From an uncultured Roseiflexaceae bacterium (GTDB lineage Bacteria > Chloroflexota > Chloroflexia > Chloroflexales > Roseiflexaceae): a stretch of DNA of 64,000 nucleotides. Below the pieces are notes generated by a model. The model was not told where the DNA came from. It did not search any database and was given only the letters and a program-made list of their open reading frames with translations. The translations under genes were made by a program, and so were the position numbers. This document shows positions 44,583 through 52,729 of the stretch, piece after piece; position 1 is the first letter of the stretch; each line of letters starts with the position of its first letter. The DNA is taken from the NCBI GenBank assembly GCA_937988885.1, contig CALKHR010000019.1, positions 3,246 to 67,245 of the forward strand, read 5' to 3'.

Positions 44583-45071
44583 ATGGCTGATACGTCTCCC
44601 CCTGCTCCGCCCCGTGGTTTGATGCGCTGGCTGATGCGCGCGCCGGTTGGGCTGTTCCGTCTACGGCTCGGCTGGCTGATGAGCGAGCGATTCTTGATGC
44701 TGACACACATCGGGCGCAAGAGCGGCTTGCCGCGCCACACGGTGCTCGAAGCGATCTTCCACGACCCCGATCGCGATCTGTACCTGGTGGCTTCGGGATG
44801 GGGTGAGCAGGCCGATTGGGTGAAGAATATCACGGCGAATCCACACGCCCTGCTCAGTGTTGGCAAGCGCCGACTCGAAGTCACCGCCATTCGGCTCGAT
44901 GTTGAGGAGACCGTGCGGGCGCTCTACGCCTTCGCCACGCAGCAGCCCGAAGCCTTCAAGGAATTGCTACGCCGTTCGGGCGTGTCGAGCACCGAACACG
45001 TGGCCGCCGATTGTGAACTGCTCGCTAAAAAGATGCCGTTTGTCCTGATCGAGCCGTACCCTGTTAAATAG
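44583..45071 (+). CDS. Deazaflavin (F420)-dependent nitroreductase-family protein
   Basis: A 162-residue protein of the DUF385/F420H2-dependent reductase family (Ddn-like). The split-barrel signature LTHIGRKSGLPRHTVLEAI and LVASGWGEQADWVKNITANPHALL is clear. Members use F420H2 to reduce quinones or nitro compounds. Chloroflexota are known F420 users, but no F420 genes are in the window. AGAAGGAATCTC precedes the ATG at 44583. It is followed 62 bases later by a flavin nitroreductase gene, suggesting a shared redox-detoxification role. Confidence 0.9.
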   Translation: MADTSPPAPPRGLMRWLMRAPVGLFRLRLGWLMSERFLMLTHIGRKSGLPRHTVLEAIFHDPDRDLYLVASGWGEQADWVKNITANPHALLSVGKRRLEVTAIRLDVEETVRALYAFATQQPEAFKELLRRSGVSSTEHVAADCELLAKKMPFVLIEPYPVK

Positions 45072-45133
45072 CCACCGCATCAATGTTCTCGCATAGCCTG
45101 CCGTTGTGTGTGGCGAGACGAAAGGATGGTTAC

Positions 45134-45643
45134 GTGGAAACGTTGGAGGCTATTCGCACCAAACGGGCGACTCGCGTATTCAGCGACGCGCCGCTGCCCG
45201 AGCAGGCTATCGAGGCGATATTGAATGCTGGTCGGCGGGCGCACTCCGGCGCGAATTTGCAGCCCTGGCACTTCATCGCCGTGCGCAACCGCGAGACGCT
45301 GCAGGCGCTGTCGAAGTGCGGCGATTACGCTGGGCATCTGGCAGGTGCGGCGCTCGGTGTAGTGGTCGCCTCTCCCTCCGATCCAAATGGCTGGAATATG
45401 TTCGATATTGGGCAGGCGGCTGCGCTGATGCAGTTGGCCGCCCACGATCTTCGCATTGGTTCCTGTATTGCTGGGATCTTCAATCCCGACGCCGCCCGCG
45501 AGATTTTGGGCGTTGGCTCCGACCTCGATCTACAGGTCGTGATCTCCTTCGGCTACCCGCTCGATGCCGAAAGCCTCACTCGACAACCCAAGGCCGGGGG
45601 TCGTCGCCCGCTGCACGAAGTCGTGCATTGGGAGCATTGGTGA
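45134..45643 (+). CDS. Nitroreductase-family flavoprotein
   Basis: A 169-residue nitroreductase-fold protein. It starts METLEAIRTKRATRVFSDAP, has the FMN-binding RRAHSGANLQPWHF segment, and a second FMN segment around DIGQAAALMQLAAHDL with the following GSCIAGIF. It should reduce nitro compounds, quinones or related substrates with NAD(P)H and FMN. The start is GTG at 45134 with AAAGGATGG before it. It is short for the family but complete through the C-terminal strand (VVISFGYPLD). Confidence 0.92.
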   Translation: METLEAIRTKRATRVFSDAPLPEQAIEAILNAGRRAHSGANLQPWHFIAVRNRETLQALSKCGDYAGHLAGAALGVVVASPSDPNGWNMFDIGQAAALMQLAAHDLRIGSCIAGIFNPDAAREILGVGSDLDLQVVISFGYPLDAESLTRQPKAGGRRPLHEVVHWEHW

Positions 45644-45782
45644 CCTTGTACGTGCATTGTTGGCCTTCGTTGTGCTGCCGTCTAGTAACCTCCTTTTTGT
45701 TGCACTCGTCAATATATTGGGTAACGCTACGATGATCTGATCGAGCACATGTTGGAACAACAGACCCACCAAGGAGCATGAA

Positions 45783-46286
45783 ATGCAGAAACAGCAGGTA
45801 TTGGCACAACTCAACGACACCTACGAACAATGGAACAAACTGTTAAGCAATCTCGCCCCCAAACATGCCAGTGTTGTGCTAGAAGGCTCCAACTGGTCGA
45901 TCAAGGATGAAGTGGCCCATTTGCTCGCCTGGCTGAAGATCTCGATCGAGCGCTTGGAAGCCGCTCAGGAAGGTCGCGATCCTCAATTCCCCGCTTGGCG
46001 CAGCGATCCCACCGATACTGGCGAGCCTCCCACTATCGATCAAATCAACGAACGAATCTACGCCATCTACCGCGATACGCCGTGGCCCGAGGTATACCAG
46101 ACGTGGCAAGAGGACTTTCGGAAATTCGTGGCGCTGGCCGAGGCGCTGCCCGAGGAGGCGCTGCTCGAAGTGAACCGTTACGCTTGGTTGAAGGATCACG
46201 CGTTGATCGAAGTATTGGAGGGGACCTACAAACATCATCAGGATGATCATCTAACGCCGTTACTGACGCGCTTAGAGACGTTGTAG
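45783..46286 (+). CDS. ClbS/DfsB-type four-helix protein
   Basis: A 167-residue all-helical protein of the ClbS/DfsB (DinB-like) family: starts QKQQVLAQLNDTYEQWNKLL, then WSIKDEVAHLLAWLKIS, and ends with LIEVLEGTYKHHQDDHL. Some members protect against genotoxins (ClbS against colibactin); others bind metals or thiols. The role here cannot be fixed. GGAGCATGAA precedes the ATG. The histidine phosphatase gene begins nine bases after its stop, so the two form a transcription unit. Confidence 0.88.
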   Translation: MQKQQVLAQLNDTYEQWNKLLSNLAPKHASVVLEGSNWSIKDEVAHLLAWLKISIERLEAAQEGRDPQFPAWRSDPTDTGEPPTIDQINERIYAIYRDTPWPEVYQTWQEDFRKFVALAEALPEEALLEVNRYAWLKDHALIEVLEGTYKHHQDDHLTPLLTRLETL

Positions 46287-46294
46287 GACTTTGA

Positions 46295-46852
46295 ATGACA
46301 CGATTTTTGTTGATTCGGCACGCTCAGGCGAGCGGCCAATCGGCGGACGCGTCACTGACACCACAAGGCCAAGTGCAAGCGCTGCACTTGGCCGATCAGT
46401 TGGCTGCGTGGCCGATCACACACATCGTCGCGAGTCCCTACGTGCGGGCGGTCGCGACGATCGAGCCGCTGGCCCAGCGTTTGGGTTTGCCAATCCGCAC
46501 CGATTCGCGCTTGGTGGAGCGGGTGCTGAGTGACGCCCCGCTCGACGATTGGCAAGCCGCACTGCGCGAGACGTTCATCGATCTTGATCGGCGGTACGCG
46601 GGTGGCGAGACCAGCCGCGAGGCGATGCAGCGAGCCGTCGCGGTGCTGCGCGAATGCGCCGCGCAAGCCGCCCCGCTGACGGCGATCGTCACGCACGGCA
46701 ATCTGCTGTCCTTACTGCTGCGCTACTTCGATCCACAGGTCGATTTCGCCACTTGGCAACAGTTGCGCAACCCCGATGTGTTTCTGCTCGAACTCGCCCC
46801 GGAGCGGGCGGACGGTGAACTGGTGGCGTCTCAACTGTATCGGATCGATTAG
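46295..46852 (+). CDS. Histidine phosphatase-family protein
   Basis: A 185-residue phosphoglycerate-mutase-like phosphatase. The phospho-acceptor is in LLIRHAQASG (RH motif), the second Arg in ASPYVRAVAT, Glu in VERVLSD and the catalytic His in IVTHGNLLSLLL. It likely acts as a small-molecule or sugar phosphatase. It is probably co-transcribed with the ClbS-like gene. The RHA rather than RHG motif is common in this broad family. Confidence 0.92.
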   Translation: MTRFLLIRHAQASGQSADASLTPQGQVQALHLADQLAAWPITHIVASPYVRAVATIEPLAQRLGLPIRTDSRLVERVLSDAPLDDWQAALRETFIDLDRRYAGGETSREAMQRAVAVLRECAAQAAPLTAIVTHGNLLSLLLRYFDPQVDFATWQQLRNPDVFLLELAPERADGELVASQLYRID

Positions 46853-46982
46853 CAGTGTGTGGTTGTGTTTAGAGCATTGGGATCTCGAACCGCATCGTCA
46901 ACCTCGTTCTTGCCCTCTTCTTCTGTGTAGCGATGTAAAGTAGGCTCATCTCATACGACGAATCACAAACATAAGGTGGTGT

Positions 46983-47681
46983 ATGAATCAGCAGAGCGGT
47001 GGTATTGGCGTGAGCAAATCGATCATGCCAACAGTTCGCTCCACGAAGACATCCGATGGGGTGCGCGTAGAAGCGCGACAGGACGTTCAAGATTCACCAG
47101 TCTTTCTCTACTCCTTCGGAACCTTCTTAACCATCAGTTCGCTTGTGTTCGGCGGATTATTCTTCTACTTGTTTGGACCGGCTTGGTACACGTTCATCTG
47201 GGTGATCGCGGCGCTGATCGGCTTGATGCTCATCCGCTCGGGCAACGAGGCCACCAAACTCGCTAAAACCTACGGTCCACCCGCCCTGTACATCATCGAG
47301 ACGCAACTGCCGCTGCGGCTGAGCCAGCGCTTCCGGGTGCGCTACCAACAGCCCGTCATGCGCGATGTGCGGCTGATCTCGATCAGTGCGACCCTGCTGT
47401 GCCAGGAATGGGTGCATTCGGTGCGGGGGCGCGGCCAAGGCCGGACGATCGAGACCTCGGTTGTGTGGAAGGGCCAGTTGCCGACGCAGACCGTCATCCC
47501 AATCGTCAACAACGAATTGAGCGTGGAGTGGGATGCCGAAGTGCCGCTCTCGCAGCCGGCCTCGTTCGTCGCCGAACACAACAAGGTGGAGTGGTATCTG
47601 CGCGTGGTGCTGCAAGCCGAGTCGATGCCCGTCAGTAATGTGGTGTTTCCGTTAATAGTGCGCCCCGAGGTGATGCAATGA
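46983..47681 (+). CDS. Membrane protein A1 of tandem A/B cassette
   Basis: A 232-residue protein, first of four related ones. Residues 1-40 are polar, two TM segments lie at about 41-65 and 68-85 (short loop), and a beta-rich domain follows (IETQLPLRLSQRFRVRYQQ, LLCQEWVH, then WDAEVPL and KVEWYLRVVLQAE). The C-terminal part resembles an arrestin-type beta-sandwich (PSF..NxIKWxLRV). It has no known enzymatic motif. The stop overlaps the B1 ATG. AAGGTGGTGT precedes the ATG. I infer a membrane anchor that works with the soluble B protein; the function is unknown. Confidence 0.85.
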   Translation: MNQQSGGIGVSKSIMPTVRSTKTSDGVRVEARQDVQDSPVFLYSFGTFLTISSLVFGGLFFYLFGPAWYTFIWVIAALIGLMLIRSGNEATKLAKTYGPPALYIIETQLPLRLSQRFRVRYQQPVMRDVRLISISATLLCQEWVHSVRGRGQGRTIETSVVWKGQLPTQTVIPIVNNELSVEWDAEVPLSQPASFVAEHNKVEWYLRVVLQAESMPVSNVVFPLIVRPEVMQ

Positions 47682-48094
47682 TCGAGATCCATCTTCAGCA
47701 TCAGGGTGCGTTCGAGGTGGGTCAGCAGGTGAAGGGCACGCTGATCTGGACGCCCGACAGCGATACCTTGCCCCGCAGCATCCTCGTCTCGTTGGGGTGG
47801 CGCACCGAGGGGCGCGGTTTTGTGGATCGCCAGCGCGTCGCTTCGATGTCTCCCACCGTGAATCGGGTTGTCGCCGGGCGCCCCACGATGATCCCGTTCG
47901 CCGTGGAGTTGCCGCTGGAAGGGCCGATGAGCTACGTCGGCTCGCTGATGCGGATTATCTGGGAACTGACGGTCGATATCGAGAAGCCTTGGGCTATTGA
48001 TGAGCACCTGACGATAGGGCTGATTGTGGTGCCGCGCGGTTTGGTGGAGCGCACTGCTGCGGCGAGTCGTGAGGGATTGGTGATCGATGAGTGA
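47678..48094 (+). CDS. Arrestin-like beta-sandwich protein B1
   Basis: A 138-residue soluble protein. Conserved with B2 and B4: GxFExGxxVxGxIxWTPxSD near the start, LPRSILVSLGWRTEGRG, then PFAVELPLEGPMSYVGSL and IIWELTVDIEKPWAIDE. The pattern resembles the N-terminal arrestin or Spo0M-like fold (ligand-free scaffold). No catalytic residues. It overlaps A1 upstream by ATGA and A2 downstream by eight bases, so the three are tightly coupled. Likely partners are the A proteins; role unknown. Confidence 0.83.
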   Translation: MIEIHLQHQGAFEVGQQVKGTLIWTPDSDTLPRSILVSLGWRTEGRGFVDRQRVASMSPTVNRVVAGRPTMIPFAVELPLEGPMSYVGSLMRIIWELTVDIEKPWAIDEHLTIGLIVVPRGLVERTAAASREGLVIDE

Positions 48095-48830
48095 TATCCT
48101 GCCAAGAGGCGCGGCGCGGTCGGTGTTGCCCAAGGTGTCCTACACGCGCACCAACGAGGGCTTCCGCCTGAGCGAGGCGTTTGATGTTGCTGTCACGAAT
48201 ATCAGCTTAATCGTGTTGAGTTTGGCGTTAAGCATCGGCACGCTGATCCGGTTCGCGATGCTCTTGCGGGACGTTGGCTCACCATTGGTATTCATTGGTC
48301 CGCTGTTCTTGGCGGTTGGCAGCTTCGTATTATGGAGCATCACCATCAACAAGCTGCGGATCGCCCGCACCTTCGGCCCCGCCGAGGTGGTGCCGGATCA
48401 GTGGCCGCTGCGCTTGGGCCAGCGGGTGCAGGTGCGCTTCCGCCGCTCAGTGGGTGGCGATGTACGGGTGAAGGGTGTGAAGGCAGCCCTGCTCTGCCGC
48501 GAGTGGGTGCGCTACCGCTCACAGGTCAGGACGCGCAAGAAGGTACGCATCGATCTGGTGCGTGGGATGAAGCGCTCGCGAACTGGTTTCAAACACTATG
48601 AATTGACCAAAGATGTATGAAAGGCCGAGTTGCCCGTGCCCGATGTGGTGCAGGTCTCGAACGGCGCGCTGGAGCTCGCCTGGCCGATCAGCATCCCCGA
48701 TCACCTCTCGGCCACCTTTCATGCCACTGATAACACGGTGCGTTGGCTGCTCTGGGTCGAGATCGAGGCAGAGAACCTCCCGCCACTTCATGCCGAATTT
48801 GAGTTCGTTGTGCTTCATGAGGTTGTTTGA
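48087..48830 (+). pseudogene. Membrane protein A2, interrupted by in-frame TGA
   Basis: This frame encodes an A-type protein (two TM segments near residues 35-80, then TFGPAEVVPDQWPLRLGQRV and LLCREWVRY) but has a TGA at 48618-48620. The same frame continues without shift to 48828 with KAELPVPDVVQV, AWPISIPDHL and a C-terminal arrestin-like domain that matches the other A proteins. The stop aligns with Trp in A1 (VVWKGQLP versus V-stop-KAELP), so one G-to-A change from TGG explains it. The broken version would lose most of the beta domain. TGA as sense is not supported elsewhere in the window. Its end overlaps the start of B2, so coupling is affected. Confidence 0.8.
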
Positions 48831-49231
48831 TGATCCAGTTCACCATCGAGGGCACCGGGACGTTTGAGTTGGGCGAGACGGTGCGGGGCCATATTGTGTG
48901 GACGCCTGAGAGCGACAAGGTGCCCCGTCACTTCACCATTTCGTTGCAGTGGAAAACGCTGGGCCGAGGATACCCCAACCGCGCCACAGTCAGCAAGGTG
49001 AATGTGGATATACAGCGCGTCAGCGAAGGCCAGCCGATCACTATCCCCTTTGCGCTGCAACTGCCACTCGATGCCCCGGCGACGTACATCGGCTCGCTGC
49101 TCTGGATCGTGTGGGATATTTGCGTCGATATCGACATGCCTTGGACGACCGATCATCACGCTGAAGTTCGCCTCAATATTCTGCCGCTTGGTTCGCGAAA
49201 AAAGGGCCGCCTGGCTGTGCAGCGTGCCTAA
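48830..49231 (+). CDS. Arrestin-like beta-sandwich protein B2
   Basis: A 133-residue homologue of B1 and B4 (GTFELGETVRGHIVWTPESD, LQWKTLGRGY, FALQLPLDAPATYIGSL, VDIDMPWTTD). The ATG at 48830 shares its first base with the A2 stop (TGATG); a TTG three bases earlier is less likely. Translation would normally be coupled to A2, so the premature stop in A2 may reduce its expression. Function unknown, as for B1. Confidence 0.82.
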   Translation: MIQFTIEGTGTFELGETVRGHIVWTPESDKVPRHFTISLQWKTLGRGYPNRATVSKVNVDIQRVSEGQPITIPFALQLPLDAPATYIGSLLWIVWDICVDIDMPWTTDHHAEVRLNILPLGSRKKGRLAVQRA

Positions 49232-49311
49232 ATGTGGCGATTGATATGCTCGTACCACAATCATGACCACGCTCCAATTGGAAGTACTCTGAAACCTCTT
49301 TGCCGCTAGCA

Positions 49312-49362
49312 GCGTATCCACAACTAAGATGCGCGGCATATCGAAGGGTTGAAAGGATACGC
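49312..49362 (+). promoter_or_regulatory. RBS-masking inverted repeat before A3
   Basis: GCGTATCC (49312-49319) is the exact complement of GGATACGC (49355-49362), and the second arm contains the ribosome binding site AAGGA and ends next to the A3 ATG. In the 35-base loop, ATGC-GCG-GCAT (49329-49339) forms a small nested hairpin. The same layout occurs before A4 with one compensating base pair. Folding would hide the start of A3. Confidence 0.7.
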
Positions 49363-50046
49363 ATGAATCAACAAGCCTTAAGCCCTGATGCAACATCGGT
49401 ATTGCCCAAGGTGCAGTACGAGCAGATGGCCGAAGGTGTGCGCATCTCGAAAGGAGGCACATCGCGCCTAACAGCGATTGTGCTGCTGATTGTGGGCGTG
49501 CTCGTCATTGCATTTTCGTTCGGCATGAGCGTGTTGTTTTATACCATGGCCTCGGGGAGCAGGTGGTGGTTGTTGCCGATTGTGTTCGTGATCTTCGGTG
49601 TGGTCTTGCTGATAGTAGCGATCCGCCTGCTGATGATAGCGAACGCGTTCGGCCCCGCCGAGTTGTTCGTGGATAACATCCCGCTTAGTTTGGGGCAACA
49701 GCTAAACATCCGCTACCGCCGCTCGATGCGCGGCAACTACAACGTCACCGCTGTATCCGGCTCGCTCGTATGCCAAGAGTGGGTGCGCTATAAAGCCGGC
49801 ACCAAGGTACGCATCCTCTCCAAGGAGCTCTGCTCGCTCGACCTGCCCTCGCCCGAGCGGATCGTGTCGCCGCTCGGCGATATCGATGTCGCCTGGACGA
49901 TCACCATTCCCCGCAACATGCCGCCCTCGTTCGAGGCAACCGACAACGCCATCAAATGGTTGCTGCGCGTTTCCGTGCAGGTCGAGAGATTCCCCGATCC
50001 CCATATCGAGCTACTCTTGCCGATACAGCCCGAGGTGATACGATAA
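49363..50046 (+). CDS. Membrane protein A3 of tandem A/B cassette
   Basis: A 227-residue A-type protein. Two TM segments at about 38-62 and 70-92, followed by FGPAELFVDNIPLSLGQQ, LVCQEWVRYKAGTKV, then LPSPERIVSPLGDIDVAW and SFEATDNAIKWLLRVSVQV. It is strikingly similar to A4 (most motifs identical), which indicates a recent duplication. Unlike A1, A2 and A4 it is not followed by a B gene; the next start is A4 after a 122-base leader. The ATG at 49363 sits directly after the RBS-masking repeat. Confidence 0.85.
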   Translation: MNQQALSPDATSVLPKVQYEQMAEGVRISKGGTSRLTAIVLLIVGVLVIAFSFGMSVLFYTMASGSRWWLLPIVFVIFGVVLLIVAIRLLMIANAFGPAELFVDNIPLSLGQQLNIRYRRSMRGNYNVTAVSGSLVCQEWVRYKAGTKVRILSKELCSLDLPSPERIVSPLGDIDVAWTITIPRNMPPSFEATDNAIKWLLRVSVQVERFPDPHIELLLPIQPEVIR

Positions 50047-50116
50047 GCGATATGGTCGATTGCGGTGCCTAGCCAAGAGGCGCGAGAGGTCACATGAAAC
50101 CTCCGCGTCCCTAGCA

Positions 50117-50168
50117 GCGTATCCACAACTAAGATACGCGGTATGTTGAGGTATTGGGAAGGATACGC
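50117..50168 (+). promoter_or_regulatory. RBS-masking inverted repeat before A4
   Basis: GCGTATCC (50117-50124) pairs with GGATACGC (50161-50168), which holds the ribosome binding site and abuts the A4 ATG. The nested hairpin is ATAC-GCG-GTAT (50134-50144), differing from the A3 copy by a G-C to A-T pair exchange that preserves pairing. Confidence 0.7.
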
Positions 50169-50852
50169 ATGAGTCAACAAGCTTTAAGTCAAGGTGCAAC
50201 ATCGGTATTGCCCAAAGTGCACTACGAGCAGATGGTCGAAGGTGTACGCCTCTCGAACGTAGGCACATCGCGCCTGAAAGCCATTGTGCTGCTACTGGTG
50301 AGTCTGGTTGTTCTCGGCCTGATAGGTGGTTGGGTGTTTCTCTCGCTTCGTGCAACCTCGGATCGGCTCGTGTTGATCGCTCCTGGGTTGTTTGGCTGCC
50401 TTGCTCTAGCCTTCTTCGTGTTTGCGCTTCGTCGGATGTTGGTGGCGAGCGCCTTCGGCCCCGCCGAACTGTTCGTGGATAACATCCCGCTGAGCTTGGG
50501 GCAGACCGTGAACATCCGTTATCGATGCCCCATACACGGCAACTTCAACGTCACCTCCGTCTCTGGCTCCCTGATTTGCCAGGAGTGGGTGCGCTACAAA
50601 GTCGGCACCGATACGCGCATCGCCACCGAACAACTCTGCTCGCTCGACCTGCCCTCGCCCGAGCGGTTCATATCGCCGCTCGGCGGCATCGATGTCGCCT
50701 GGACGATCACCATTCCCCCCAACATGCCGCCCTCGTTCGAGGTAACCAACAATGCCATCAAATGGGTATTGCGCATCTCCGTTCAGGTCGAAAAATACCC
50801 CGATCCCAATATCGAAATGACTCTGCCGATTCAGCCTGAGGTGATACGATGA
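50169..50852 (+). CDS. Membrane protein A4 of tandem A/B cassette
   Basis: A 227-residue close paralogue of A3, same length. TM segments at about 38-60 and 68-90, then FGPAELFVDNIPLSLGQT, LICQEWVRYKVGTDT, LPSPERFISPLGGIDVAW and SFEVTNNAIKWVLRISVQV. The last residues PIQPEVIR are shared with A3. The stop overlaps the B4 ATG (ATGA). The function is unknown; the conserved beta domain next to the membrane suggests a scaffold or sensor. Confidence 0.86.
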   Translation: MSQQALSQGATSVLPKVHYEQMVEGVRLSNVGTSRLKAIVLLLVSLVVLGLIGGWVFLSLRATSDRLVLIAPGLFGCLALAFFVFALRRMLVASAFGPAELFVDNIPLSLGQTVNIRYRCPIHGNFNVTSVSGSLICQEWVRYKVGTDTRIATEQLCSLDLPSPERFISPLGGIDVAWTITIPPNMPPSFEVTNNAIKWVLRISVQVEKYPDPNIEMTLPIQPEVIR

Positions 50853-51223
50853 TCGAAATTCAGATTCGTGGCACTGGCACATTTGCAGCGGGTGAACAGG
50901 TCACCGGACAGATCATCTGGACGCCTCAGAGCGACAAACAGCCGCGCGGCATTCACGTGACGCTGGCTTGGCGCACCGAGGGGCGCGGCACGCGCGACAG
51001 CAGAGAAGTCGCTACCACCTCCCTCCAGGTGCCGCCGATCATCGCTGAGATGCCCGTATCGCTGCCGTTCGCGATCGACCTGCCCTACGACGGCCCGATC
51101 AGTTACAGCGGCATGCTGCTCAGCATCATCTGGGAAGTGCGCGTCAGGGTCGATCTGCCGTGGGCCATCGACGAAAAGTTCGCGGCGCCCCTGATCGTGA
51201 TGCCGCGCGAGAAGTCTGCCTAA
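50849..51223 (+). CDS. Arrestin-like beta-sandwich protein B4
   Basis: A 124-residue member of the B family (GTGTFAAGEQVTGQIIWTP, LAWRTEGRGTRDS, FAIDLPYDGPISYSGML, VRVDLPWAIDEKF). It is coupled to A4 by ATGA and its TAA stop shares one base with the start of the ATPase gene (TAATG). This places the P-loop protein in the same transcription and translation unit as the A/B proteins. Confidence 0.84.
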   Translation: MIEIQIRGTGTFAAGEQVTGQIIWTPQSDKQPRGIHVTLAWRTEGRGTRDSREVATTSLQVPPIIAEMPVSLPFAIDLPYDGPISYSGMLLSIIWEVRVRVDLPWAIDEKFAAPLIVMPREKSA

Positions 51224-51945
51224 TGCCACGCGCGCCCATCATCGATGGCTACAGGGCGCTTGGCCTGGTACGCAACCCCTTCGTGGCCGAGCAGACGGCG
51301 GGTGTTGAGCCTGCCGTCTGGCTCGACCGTGCGGGTCAACCGCCCGCGCCGCAACCCATCGCCCGCCGATTGGTGCAACTGCTCGGCCCGCGCGGCGCAG
51401 GCAAAACTTCGCTGCTCCTCCACTGGCAGGCCCAACAGCCCGGCCCGTATCACTACGTCGAAGCAGATTGGCGACGCTGGCGCTTCCCACCGCTCGCACC
51501 GCTCGTCTACTGGGACGAACTCGACCGCCTCGCCGCGCCCGTGCGTTGGCTCGCGATGCGCGCCGCCGCAGCCCGAGGCTCCACCATCGTCGCGGCCACC
51601 CACATCGACCTCGCCCCCCTCGCTCAGCGCCACGGCCTCACCGTCACCACGCACACCTTCGCCCCGATCTCCACCGACGAACTGCTGGCCTGGGCCGTCC
51701 GCCGGATCGACCACGCGCGCCTGCCGGATCAGCCGCTCGGCCTCACGCTCGCACCCGCGCTCGCCGCGCAGATCGTCACCCATGCAGGGACATCCTGGCG
51801 AGTCGCCGCCGACCTGCTGCACATCTGGGCCGCCGAACGCGCCAAAGCCGCCCAAACAGCCCTGGAATTCGGAACAGATCTGACCGCTATTCCCGATACA
51901 TTTGACTTAGCAGCCCGATTGCGGGGATACCACGTCAGCGACTAG
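51223..51945 (+). CDS. P-loop ATPase coupled to the A/B cassette
   Basis: A 240-residue protein with Walker A in LLGPRGAGKTSLLLHW near residue 60 and a Walker B-like LVYWDELDRL near 100, then ATHIDLAPLAQRHG as a possible sensor segment. It resembles AAA/STAND-type NTPases in size and order but has no recruited effector domain; the GC content is higher than in the neighbours. The start overlaps the B4 stop (TAATG). I infer an ATP-dependent partner that acts on the A/B complex at the membrane. Its exact family is not determined. Confidence 0.82.
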   Translation: MPRAPIIDGYRALGLVRNPFVAEQTAGVEPAVWLDRAGQPPAPQPIARRLVQLLGPRGAGKTSLLLHWQAQQPGPYHYVEADWRRWRFPPLAPLVYWDELDRLAAPVRWLAMRAAAARGSTIVAATHIDLAPLAQRHGLTVTTHTFAPISTDELLAWAVRRIDHARLPDQPLGLTLAPALAAQIVTHAGTSWRVAADLLHIWAAERAKAAQTALEFGTDLTAIPDTFDLAARLRGYHVSD

Positions 51946-51962
51946 CACGGAGCGAAACCGCT

Positions 51963-52580
51963 ATGAGCAAGATCAACCTCACCACCACCCTCAAACACCT
52001 CTACGGCCCACCCACCACCTTCACCGTTGTGGAGGTGCCGCCCATGCACTACCTGATGATCGATGGCCACGGCGACCCAAACACCGCCGAATCCTATGCC
52101 CAAGCCGTCGAAGCACTCTACGCCGTATCGTACCGCATCAAATTCATCAGCAAAGACGACCTGCAGCGCGACTACATCGTGCCGCCGCTCGAAGGGCTAT
52201 GGTGGGCCGACGATCTGACCAACTTCACCACCAACCGCGATAAAAGCACCTGGGATTGGACCATGATGATCCTCGTGCCCGACTGGATCACCCCCGAGAT
52301 CATTGAACGTGCTCGCGACGATGTAGCGAAGAAGAAAGACCTGCCCGCCCTGCCGCTCCTGCGCGCCGAGACACTGCACGAAGGCACCGTCGTCCAAATC
52401 ATGCACATCGGCTCGTACGACGACGAGGCGCCCACCTTACGGCGACTGCACGAGGAATGGCTGCCGCAGAACGGCTACCGCGAGCGGGGTAAACACCACG
52501 AGATCTACCTGAGCGACCCGCGCCGCACCGCGCCAGAAAGGCTTAAAACCGTGCTGCGACAACCGATCGAACCGCGCTAA
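51963..52580 (+). CDS. GyrI-like small-molecule-binding domain protein
   Basis: A 205-residue GyrI-like (SHS2/AraC-effector-binding type) protein. Conserved segments are FTVVEVPPMHYLMIDGHGDPN, EALYAVSYRIKF, VPPLEGLWW, and MHIGSYDDEAPTLRRLHEEW. These domains bind small molecules or, in some cases, inhibit or hydrolyse specific ligands (some act as cyclopropanoid hydrolases). It follows the ATPase gene by 17 bases and probably ends the operon. The ribosome binding site GGAGCG is ten bases from the ATG, rather far. Confidence 0.88.
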   Translation: MSKINLTTTLKHLYGPPTTFTVVEVPPMHYLMIDGHGDPNTAESYAQAVEALYAVSYRIKFISKDDLQRDYIVPPLEGLWWADDLTNFTTNRDKSTWDWTMMILVPDWITPEIIERARDDVAKKKDLPALPLLRAETLHEGTVVQIMHIGSYDDEAPTLRRLHEEWLPQNGYRERGKHHEIYLSDPRRTAPERLKTVLRQPIEPR

Positions 52581-52729
52581 AGGCGTTCAAGCCCTCGTGG
52601 AAGGTGTGCTATACTTGGCAAACATGCCCCTTTTCAGACGATAGGCCACACGTGACCGCGTTCGTCGCGCAGTCAGGAACTCTCGCCGCAGCGAAGCGGT
52701 CAGCGCGTAGCCCCAGACACGAGGTAACT

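Noticed and set aside
48618..48620. TGA recoded as Trp in this organism
   Set aside because: Many genes in the window, including scpB-adjacent and pca genes, end at TGA with normal lengths, so a general recoding is not supported.
49316..50127. DnaA-box-like TATCCACAA sequences in the A3 and A4 leaders
   Set aside because: Each is a single site and part of the conserved RNA hairpin block; not a cluster and not next to the origin.
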